This document shows, in pieces, positions 13,797 through 23,507 of a stretch of DNA of 64,000 nucleotides. The stretch spans positions 8,808,187 to 8,872,186 of the forward strand of contig NW_025062475.1 in NCBI RefSeq assembly GCF_000002995.4, written 5' to 3'. Positions within the stretch are counted from its first letter, which is position 1; the number at the start of each line of letters is the position of its first letter. The notes below the pieces were generated by a model. It searched no databases. It was not told the DNA's origin and worked only from the letters and a program-made list of their open reading frames with translations. A program made the translations under genes and the position numbers. Origin of the DNA: Brugia malayi. Lineage: Eukaryota; Nematoda; Chromadorea; Rhabditida; Onchocercidae.

Positions 13797-15121
13797 CCAT
13801 TGTTATCATACAATGTATAACGATTCCATTGTTCATTTCATTATCATCAAAAAGTAGAAAATGTTAAACGTGGGGGTGGTTTGTAGATGAATGGGAATGT
13901 TTACCGTCATGCCACGGCTACCTTTTCTCTTTTTTCTTTAATTTCTATTTTAAATATACTTAATTATACAGGTAGTGACTTATAGTTATGTGAGTAGGAG
14001 AAATTAGGATGAATATGACTATACGTAATTAAAATGTAATTAAGAGTACACGCTTATTTTTCTTGGTTAATGTATGATGCTAATGGCATGCTTAATTATC
14101 AGAAGTCTATTCAGAATTTACAATTTTTCCTGGTACATCTTTGAGAATGAATAATCTCTGACGTTTATCCTCTTCTGTTTAAGTCGGCTTCATGGTTTTT
14201 CAGTTCTTAAAATGTTATAAAGCAAACGTTTAGATATAGAGGGCACCAGTATAAATCAAATTACTGTCTACCAATGAGATATATTAGATGTACAGAAAGA
14301 TCTTATCACATAGGTCATGTTATAATTGTAAATCAAATAACTTTTTCATAGTCTATAATCGGTTTTGATCAACTAGTATCGGAGGTTTGCTATAATAACA
14401 TTTCTAAATGTTACTGTTGCTAAAGGTTAAATGTATTACGATTCGGTTGCAAGTTTGAAGATTTTCCTTTTTAACTTGGAAAATTTTTTCCTGGAAGAGC
14501 TTCAAGACTTTATGTTCATTGAATAAGAGCTGCGTATGTAACGGTTGAATCACTGCTTATTGAACGTAGTGGTGCGGTTTTGTCATACAGTTTGATCTAT
14601 AAAATAAATGACTAAACAACTCATTTCAAGAGATTTAAAGTTAAAATTTAAAGGAAATGCGATAAACTAATGCAGTTGAAGCCAACTGAATTGAAATTCT
14701 GGATGATCAGTGAACTGTACAGAGTGCAGCAAATCACCATGTGCTCTGATCTTTTGTTGAACGCTATTTCTGGAACATTCAGCATTTCTGGATAATTATT
14801 GTCCAGAAATAATTAGTTTCTCTCTCTCCCTTCTTTTTCTCTAAACGTCGTTTAGTCTTAAATCAAAAATTATTCCTTTGCAAATCATAAAGAAATTTTT
14901 TTATGATGATGTTTGTTTGATTTGTTGATGTCATCTGAATCTCTGAGAAGCAAAAAAAAAAACCCTGAGAGATGTGATGGAATTCCTCTTCCTATCGCCA
15001 TTTATTTTCAAATGTCCAAAAATTTTCTTTTTTCGACTTTTACTGTTAAAACGACCTCTGATCAGCTTAAATCCTATTAAGAATATGATATTATAGAATT
15101 TCGAAGAAATCCCACTATCAC

Positions 15122-15155
15122 TATTAACACAGGATTTTAAAATCCTGTGTTAATA
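15122..15155. repeat. 34-bp perfect palindrome
   Basis: The two 17-base arms TATTAACACAGGATTTT and AAAATCCTGTGTTAATA are exact reverse complements with no spacer. Confidence 0.95.
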
Positions 15156-16645
15156 TTAATAATGATGGCCAGCAATATCCTTATAGGCAGTCAAATTAAC
15201 CAAAATACTCTTATAGAGACTTGGATTCATTCATGTTTTAAACATGCCATTCTGAATAACCGAAAAAAACTAACAGGTATAAAGTGCTTTGGATATAAGA
15301 ATGAGATAGATGAAGAGAAAAAATAAGGAGGACACTAAGAAATTGAAATTTGACAGTTCTGTAGAGAGTGTTCCTCTGTCCAATTGCCTGCCCGATTTTC
15401 CAGAGTATCTAAGGCTATATGTTGTAGATAGTGAGGGTCAGATGGCGATGATGACAAGTGGCGAATGTTAAAAAGTCACTATCAAATTCTGACAGCTATA
15501 AAGTGCTTTGGATTTATTATCGAAATCAATCAAAAATATTCGCCTCTGTGTTGTCTTCCTGTTAATAATATCCGGCACTCTTTTTTTGCATTTTTTCGGA
15601 ACGATATTTTTGCCACGCAAATTAATCAGAAAAAATGTGCAATGTAACAAAGAACTTTTTCACTTAAAAGTGTGGGAAGAAAACCGATATTTGATACTTT
15701 GTTTTCAGTAAGATTGAAATAGTTGAAGTACAGTAAGTTGTATATAACAGTGATTTTACTGAAAAGGAGGTGTATTGAAATCATCTTAAATTACCAGTCT
15801 AGTAAAACTCAATACGGATAATATCACTGTCATAAATGCAACTCAACTTAGCATCCAGTAGCTTCTCGGTAAGGTTAACTAAGTTTTTTACTACCCACCT
15901 GAAACATAGAGTTATGTTTTTTATATTTGGATTATGCAATTCCAAGTCGCTATTATTATATTGTAATAGAATATTTGCGGATGATGTAATGATAAGGTAA
16001 ATAATAATGTTAAGGTGTATCTAAAGTTGTAACTTCAATGCTAGATTAATATTTTGGGAAACAGTGTGTCCTTTCCATGCATTTTTAAAATTAAAGGAAG
16101 TGAGGAAGAATTATGAAATAAAAATTTATCTTGAAGTTACTGTTTCTGTATCTATCATCATCGTTTCAGACAAAATCTCTCATTTGCTTCATAAATCAAG
16201 AAATATCGAGACAGTTGTCATACTCTTTCTTCCAGATATCTCTTTTTCATACCTCATTTTTTGAATTTCTAATCCCTGCATAGAATTCTTTGCTAATATC
16301 ATGGCATAAATGAAAAATGACTGTATCTATAACTTTTATGGTTCATTTCATCTATTCAATTAACAGCTATTTTTTCCTTTCTGTATTTTAATGAATGGAA
16401 AAATATAATGTAGAGAAAGAAAATTCTGCTTTTTCATAGCTGCCATTTGATATCAGAATTAGTTAGTATAAGTTCGAGATGATTCCTTACCTGTCATTTA
16501 TGTTTTCAGTTGATAATCAAATTCTTCGCTTTATTTTGAATTAACAACTGTCAGCGTTATATAGCACATAGCAGAAGGATGTGCTACTTATTTATATGAA
16601 TGTGCACATCTCCGCTACATACATACATATGTTAGTCACATACTT

Positions 16646-16678
16646 AGTCATATACTGTCAACTTGACAGTATATGACT
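16646..16678. repeat. 33-bp palindrome with one-base centre
   Basis: The arms AGTCATATACTGTCAA and TTGACAGTATATGACT are exact reverse complements separated by a single C at 16662. TTAGTCACA-like motifs flank both sides. Confidence 0.95.
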
Positions 16679-17432
16679 TAGTCACAATTGCATTTCTTGA
16701 TTACCTCAGTTTATTTATTAGTTGCTTCATGTGACAGATATTTTTCAGTAAACAATCAGGAGAAAGAGATAAGAAAGAAACATAACACTTTCTTTTATCA
16801 ATTTAGGTTTTTTTTTTTTTTATTTCAAAGACTTTTTAATACTTACGGATGAAGCTTATGCATCGTTTTTGAATGGAATTTCATTTCATTTTATGAAATA
16901 TACTTCATCTTTTATCTATATCATTCACTTTCATTTACTGATAATTGTACCGTCTTTTAACGTAAGAAAAGTCAAACTTGAGTAGAATTCATACTGACCC
17001 TGTTTTAATAACTCTTTTGAACTGTGGATTTTGAGACAAAATTTTGAGACAAACCGTGGAGGATATCACTGGTGCCATATAATGGCAATATCAACTGATT
17101 TCTTGCATCTTTAACGATGTATAACTTTTCGAGATTACATGCAAAATATGAGAAATTACCAACAGTCTGGTTTTATTTTGGACGCAAATAATTTTCTTGT
17201 ATTATTTCTACAGTTCATCGTTCTTTCTCATAAATGTCTCTCTCCACTTTTTTCTTATTATTACCAAGTAAGGAAATCTGTGGATGAAGTAATGAGATTA
17301 CGAAGTTGCACGAGTATTTATAAGTGATTCAAATACTCATTCCATTTTAACTAGAGATGGGGGAATTTTTCTGTCTTTCATTTCATTGTTGAACTTACTC
17401 AGCTGATATTTCCAATAAATTATAGAATCAGT

Positions 17433-19419
17433 ATGAGTGTTCCACTGTCCATGGGTCCTATGTTGCTAATGGAGAGCAGACAGACAAACGGTCCGATGTA
17501 TCACGGTGCTCATTACATGCAGCCTGGACCGCCACCATCATCCGCAATACCAAATGGTACTCATATTCCGCCCAATTTAATACAATCGCATCATTCAGTG
17601 CACGGGCAAGCTGCTGCATCCGGACAGCACATTATCACATCCTCAATGAATAGGTCTCAAAGGTTGGTATTTGTGAAGATGCTATCATCATCATCTCAAA
17701 ATCGAAAATAAACTGGAACTTTTCAAATTCGGTAAAATCAAATTTCTTCAGTTAACTTCAAAATGTTTAAAATCATGATCTGTTATTACTCACTAGATAT
17801 TTTAAAATACTGCTTTGAGGTAATTTAAGATGTGGTGTATGCCGTGGCTGTCAATGTAAACCATGTGGACAGTGCACTTATTGTCAGGACAGCCCACAGT
17901 TTGGTGGTCCAGGTGTTAAGAAGCAATCTTGTATCGAACGAAGATGCTTACGCGTACTTGAAAACAGATTGCAGGTTTCTAAGTCATGTTTTGTATTTCT
18001 TTTATTTGCATGATTATTACTGGTTTTCCCAAACCTCATAAGTTACCTCAAAAAAGGGAATTATGGTTTTTGAAATCCAAAAACAGCATTAATTAATAAC
18101 TTCATATTCATATCACTCTACTCTAATATTAGCAGAATGCATCTATTTTGTCTAACAATTTTTTTTGAAAAAAATATGCTACAGACACATTTTTGGTTTG
18201 AAATACTTCAATTTAATTTGTTACAGAGAGATGCACCGACGTTCAAAGCTCGTGTTGGATGTAATCAGTGTGAAGACTGTCGGATGCCCGATTGTCAAAT
18301 ATGCCTTGTATGTCTTGACAAAAGGTCCATTCAGTTACATTTTTTTAAAAAAATGGGAAGCAGTTGGGTTTCTACGAATTTGTAAATATCTTATTGGGAA
18401 AGTTATTTAAGCCATATTTTTCAAGAAAATTCGAAAATCATCCAAAACTTAGTGATCGGATTATTTGAAATACCTTTTTAAGATTTTTCGATAACCGATA
18501 TATGACTGGTGCAATGTGCGCCAAGAAACGCTGTAATAATGCCACAAGCATAGAACTACCTGCTGCACAAAATGCTGAATTACGACAGGTATGCTGATGT
18601 CCTAAGTGATACTCTTCTAATTCTGCAGTGATAAAATATCCTATCTTAGGGGAGACCTTGCTGATTTACATCTGTGACGTCCTGAAATAGTTTGTTTGTT
18701 ATTTATTGTAAGGTTAATACAATTAATACTATAATAGTGTTTTTTATTGCCCTTTTTTTGGCTACATTATTCACTGAATTATCACTAGGGTATTTCAGGC
18801 ACATAAGAGGACATACGAACAGTCAGGAATGACGGATTATCAGATTATGAAACGTCGCGTTCATCAAGGTCTGGAACAGCTGGGACAGACGCAACAACAA
18901 CGCATCCTGAATATGCCAGCACAAGCGGTTCTGAATGGACAAGGATGCCCTACCCCACCGAGTGCCACCGCTCTTTATGTTAGCCAACAAATGCGATTGG
19001 TGTCATCCCAGTCGGGAACACCGCAGCAGTTACTTATCGTCCATCATCAGCAACAACAACATCATCCTGGAACTGGGTCTGTTGTTCCATCCACCACTGC
19101 ACGATGTGCAGAAACGACTGCGATCAGCACCACCCAGGAATCAGTAACAGTCGCAAATTCCGGTGCACTCTCTGGTACCAGCAGTGGTACCATTCATATG
19201 ACGCCACAATCGCGACATGTACAGCATCCCGCACCTCAATACATACAGCAGATACAAACACAACATGTTTCCCATCCGTATCTGATTGTGGGAGCTGGAT
19301 CTAATGCCTCATATCTTCCGAGCTACATTGAAGAACGTGTGGTGCCTCAGTCGGATCCATTTACACCACCGAGTTATGCACCGGAAATGAAGAATGTTGT
19401 CGTATTGCAGCCCTTATGA
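17433..19419 (+). CDS. Tandem CXXC zinc-finger protein, 399 aa
   Basis: Five coding exons join in frame: 17433-17662, 17830-17974, 18227-18324, 18483-18588 and 18799-19419. The total of 1200 bases is an exact multiple of three. CXXC fingers bind unmethylated CpG DNA in chromatin regulators such as CFP1, KDM2 and MLL. Finger 1 (about residues 78-116) reads CGVCRGC, CGQCTYC, then QFGGPGVKKQSC and ERRC, matching the canonical spacing and the KFGG-like loop. Finger 2 (about 130-172) reads CNQCEDC, CQICLVC, then MTGAMC and KKRC; it keeps all eight cysteines but lacks the KFGG loop. The C-terminal half is Q/H/T-rich and probably disordered. An AG acceptor lies eight bases before the ATG. A possible AATAAA is at 19941. 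I see no SET, demethylase or methyltransferase domain, so its exact family is open. Confidence 0.85.
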
Positions 19420-20931
19420 ATCGCTCCAGAATTAAAGATTTATAGTAGGGTAGTACGTTTTCAGTAAATTTGAACTGAGCCAATTCGATCACTTTGAATT
19501 ATTTCATGTCATCAAGCTTTTTCTCAAGGGCATTATTTCAAATATTCTTGCCGAGTTTCCCAGTGTTTCATTTCCCATTTTATTTACTTACATGACTTTT
19601 GAATGTTGTGATTTCTTGGCTGTTACTCATTGCCTTCTTATTTTTCTCCTGCGACATATTCCTTTTCAATTTCTCACATATTCCTTTTCAATTTCTCACT
19701 TTATCACTTTATTCTACGTGTCCTTCCTACCTTCATATATTGCTGTAAGGGCACAGTTTTATGACCATATATCCCGAAATGAATTACTTGAATACCACAC
19801 GTGTCTCAAGATCTAGTGAAGTTATGCTAATCTGATATACAAACGTAAAGACTGGCTCTATTTCTAAGAGGAAAGAGTTTGAATTCAAAGTGGTTTATAA
19901 TTTCCCATGCCATTTTTGATCTCATGTCTTTATTTAAACCAATAAAATTCAAATATATGATAATGGGGAGGGACTAGACAAACGTAGTGTGGAGTATAGC
20001 ATAAGTTCCATCTAATTTAAGCTGTCCTATTTCATCGCATGTCTTCAATATACTTAAACGATGAATTTGAATGCATCTTGAGGAACTTTCAGTGGTCTCA
20101 TCCTGAAATTACAATTTCTTGTTTTTGAGCAGCAAAGATCAGATAATATCTCCAATAGTTGTATTCACATACGTTTAAAAACTTCCATAAGATAGCAACA
20201 GTCGACTTCTCCATGTGGTAGTCTTCGTGTTTGGCAGCCAGATTTACTAGTGAATACTAGCTTTGGTTGGGATTATTATTTGAAAATAAGTGAGAGCAGA
20301 ATTATACCATCTTAACTAACATATAAGTAAATCGCATATGGTTTTGTATTATAATTCCTCTTCAATTACCAGTTCCTTCTTAATTACAACAGTCACTTCA
20401 ATTACTGTTTTTTTTTTTTTTTTTTTCAGTGTTCTCTACTTCAAATATATATAGTGAGGTCAGTGCCTTAACACCCATCGTTGTTCCTCTTTTTCCATAA
20501 TCTTAGTAAAGTTTGCATGTTTTCATTTCTACGGCTTATTTTCGTTTGGATCAAAAGCATTTCTTATTTAAACTTTTTTGGTGCTTGCCTATAATTATTA
20601 TAATAGATTTTTGAGTTTATGAATAAAGGTCAGAGTCAGCGTTCAACTGGGAGGAGAAAATATCAGTTTATTTTCATTCTTTAAGGAACATTTATGAGCG
20701 TCCTCAAAACGTACAGTCATTTGGGATTTCGTTAGCTACGCTATCGGTTAACACCAATGCGGGAATGAAGTATTCAGTTCAGTCCATTCCGCACCGACTC
20801 ATTTTGCATTTCAACGATTCGTGACATAACAACATGGTCTATTAGATTTTCATTCAATAAATTTTGCGAAATGAAGAAAATAAACTTCAACTGAACCGTT
20901 TTCCCCTCAATATCCTCTGGAAAATTGTATT
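19420..20931. other. 3' flank of the CXXC gene and intergenic sequence
   Basis: The stretch probably contains the 3' untranslated region (candidate AATAAA at 19941-19946), a 22-bp tandem duplication and a poly(T) tract at 20408-20426. I see no supported exon. Confidence 0.5.
19654..19697. repeat. 22-bp direct tandem duplication
   Basis: ACATATTCCTTTTCAATTTC followed by TC is present twice, head to tail. Confidence 0.9.
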
Positions 20932-21157
20932 TCAGTCCTTTCTGTCGCCGAGCATCCTAGCAAAAATATTGATTCCGCCTAACATTCTGAAGCCTAAACA
21001 AAGTAAGATGTACTTAAATATGAGGATAAAGATTAGAATGTACTTAAATAGCTCGCTGTAAAGGACAGAACTTACCGAGCTGCCGCCATTCAGATATCTG
21101 AATGTTGTCTCCTATGTTCCTCTTGAAGTTTCGTGTTTTCTGTTTCGGAGTAGTCAT
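20932..21157 (-). CDS. Candidate 47-aa basic microprotein, two exons
   Basis: Exon 1 (21157-21076) begins with ATG and ends at a strong GTAAGTTC donor. Exon 2 (20993-20932) begins after TTTGTTTAG and ends with TGA. The 82-base intron is typical of the window, and the joined length is 144 bases in frame. The product starts MTTPKQKTRNFKRNIGDN and ends LGGINIFARMLGDRKD. It is strongly basic, with a short amphipathic or hydrophobic stretch near the C-terminus that might be a membrane or helical segment. I do not recognise the family. Support comes from the clean splice signals and phase; the weakness is its small size and the absence of an acceptor near the ATG. Confidence 0.42.
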
Positions 21158-21603
21158 TGTATTGTGTGTAATAAAAAGCAATAAAAATGTATCCAATTTA
21201 TTCCAATTCATTTATGTTTATTTAAATTTGCCCAAATAGCCGAACTGTTGGACTTACTGATTTATTGAGAGACGAAAGTGAGTAAAATGTGACAACTCTG
21301 AGTCAGCTTAAAATTGAATTTTTCTTTCAGGAAAATGACATCTAAACCTGTTTGGATATTATTGCTCACTTAGAGTATTGGGTCCAATTGTTACGTATCC
21401 CAAGATCCTTAAGCGTAACTTGTGTTCCACACATTGAATAACGAAACGTACATTTAACAAGTATAGCAATCCAAACTTTCATAGGCTCATTTGAAAATGT
21501 TTTCTCATAAAAATCTGCAGCCATAAATTTTAAACTTTTGCTGACTATAATATAATACTAAGATTCTACGCCTTTCATCATCAGAACTGAGATATTATTC
21601 CAG

Positions 21604-23003
21604 ATGTGGGAAAGTGCCATGGAAATGATAAAGTCAAGTGGAAGTGAGTGTTGAAATTAAATTCATCTTTTTTAGGAAGTTGAAATTGAAAATTGTTCAT
21701 AAATTCGAAAAGTTCGTACAGAATATGAATTATGAATTTTTCTTATTTCCTCTCTTCATCCTATTATTCTCTTGAACATTTCGTCACTAGCAGAAATAAA
21801 ACGAAGAAACACTTTCATAGTCAGGTATAATACCGATACTAAGAGTTCCTGCAAAAGAATCCGTCTATGCGAAGCGATACAGAACCTGAAGTTTCTAAAG
21901 ATATGAAAAAACCTAGTGTTGGAATTTTTAAATTTCTAAATATAATGTCATTTCTAAACAAAAAGACCGAAAATTTTTTAAAAACACAAACAAGACAACA
22001 AAAAAATGGAGAAGTATCGGATAGAAGAATAAAGCTCTAGAGTTTTTTGGTTTACTTGGCCATAAGGCCCTCCTGTTCCAATTCTTCCACCTGATGATGA
22101 AGTTGATCACGTTGGGGTAATAATATCGATAAAATTGCTTTCGTTCTCTGCATTTATTTCATGTCTCACTAGTACTGTTAGTTCTTTGGTCAGTATCTTC
22201 ATTGCTGAAAATTTACTGCTCATTTTGTTTCGGAGCCCATTTCCCTAAATATCCGTCTCAGAAAATGAATAAATTTTCAAATAAACTTCTGGAATACTAT
22301 GAAAAATCTTTTTATAAGATTGTCAGAAACATTACGTCTTCTCGTGATCCAAGTGAACTGGCATGCAAACCCAGCAAATCAACTCTAAACGTTTTATCAG
22401 GTGATGCTGTCGGATCAACGTCGTTTTAAGCTCATCATCAGCACTTTCTCCTATTATCAACTGCTCTGTAAAACAATCTATAGTGTTAATAATCTATTGA
22501 CAATCCGAATTACAAAAGTTTTGAAAGTTTTAAAAAAACTCGGCACGCCATATAATTCGTGCGATAAAAACTTTTCAACAAGAAAAGTGGATTGAGATAA
22601 CAAAAATCGAGGGTGTTGAAGAAAAGATTGAAAGAAGTTATTCATAAATGTTAATTAAGAAAAAAAGCAAAATTGAATTTCTTCATGAAACATGTGACAA
22701 TAATAATTGATATCTGAATTGCAGTATCGAAACTACAAATTTTGAATCATATAGCTTGAAATATTTATAAATTATTCCAGTAAATTTTAAGCTTTAAAAT
22801 AAAGGAGACTGTGAGATAATATTCACAAATAAAAATAAGTTTCCGGAGCATGTTATGCAAAGTAACAAGTGTGAAAGATGGTGAGATCAAATTTGCGAAA
22901 CAAAAAAGAGATTCTAGTGAAAACAACCAAACGCATCAAGAGACTCATAAAAATATGGACGAAAAACAAAGTACAAGTAATGAAGTAGAGATCACCTTCA
23001 GCT
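21604..23003 (+). CDS. Candidate fast-evolving charged protein, exon chain unresolved
   Basis: Several plus-strand segments look coding. At 21604-21643 an ATG directly follows ATTATTCCAG, and the segment ends at a GTGAGTG donor. At about 21850-22000 a frame contains NPSMRSDTEPEVSKDMKKPS and an amphipathic stretch. At about 22238-22400 a frame contains NKLLEYYEKSFYKIVRN. At about 22560-22640 a frame reads KTFQQEKWIEITKIEG. At about 22840-23003 a charged tail ends in TFS and TAA. Composition is rich in K, E, S and N. I could not find a single splice chain linking all of them in phase, and no domain is recognised. It may be a lineage-specific gene or a decayed one. Confidence 0.3.
22056..22147 (-). 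other. Possible CASP-specific alternative exon or relic
   Basis: On the minus strand, after an ATGCAG acceptor, a 30-codon frame reads ILSILLPQRDQLHHQVEELE and ends at an AA|GTAAAC donor. The pattern LSI-x3-QR-x8-ELE-x-E resembles the conserved QRER segment of the Golgi protein CASP, an alternative product of CUX genes in animals. It lies 3' of the CUX homeobox exons, where CASP exons sit in vertebrate CUX1. A nearby frame contains ALFFYPILLHFFVVLFVF, similar to a CASP-type C-terminal anchor, but I could not connect the two by a plausible intron. The same DNA also falls inside the charged plus-strand candidate, so chance is a real alternative. Confidence 0.25.
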
Positions 23004-23507
23004 AAAACTCCTGAAACAAAATGAAAAAGAAAAAATACACAATGAAAAATAATTACTGACAGTTATGATTAATGGACTGACAAATAAAGCAACAAGAAAA
23101 ATCGGTTCTTAAAAACATAAACAGATGATGGCGGTTAAAAGCGTTTGCTAGCTCAAATACAAATCCAGATAGAGTAGACAACAACAACATTAATGTTTGC
23201 TCCATAAACAGTCAATTTTTTTTTTTTTCATATGAATTAACATCATATCTTTGCCACCAACTACGTATTTTATGAAAGAATTAAGAAGGGGGAGAAAGGA
23301 AGATATCATACAATTTTATAATTTTCTTTTGGCCGCTAATTCATCTGGCAGTATAAAATATAGATAGACATTACTATGAGAGAAATTTTCTAACAATAAT
23401 TGTGCAGACATAAATTAAGAAAACAAAAAATGTCTTTTCTTACAGTAATTCCTTGCAGCACGTTGACAATCCTTTAAACAAACATTCCACATTCGAAATC
23501 AAATAAA

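Larger units (their letters stand above)
8734..17432. other. Long gene-poor stretch with palindromes and microsatellites
   Basis: No exon chain with matched splice phases was found. The stretch contains CT, TA/TG and GGAT-type microsatellites and two perfect palindromes (15,122-15,155 and 16,646-16,678). It ends at the first recognised exon of the CXXC gene, so part of it may be that gene's 5' untranslated intron or regulatory region. Confidence 0.5.

Noticed and set aside
15465..15711. Open frames on both strands over the same DNA
   Set aside because: Neither strand shows coding composition or usable splice sites; mutual openness in AT-rich DNA is expected by chance.
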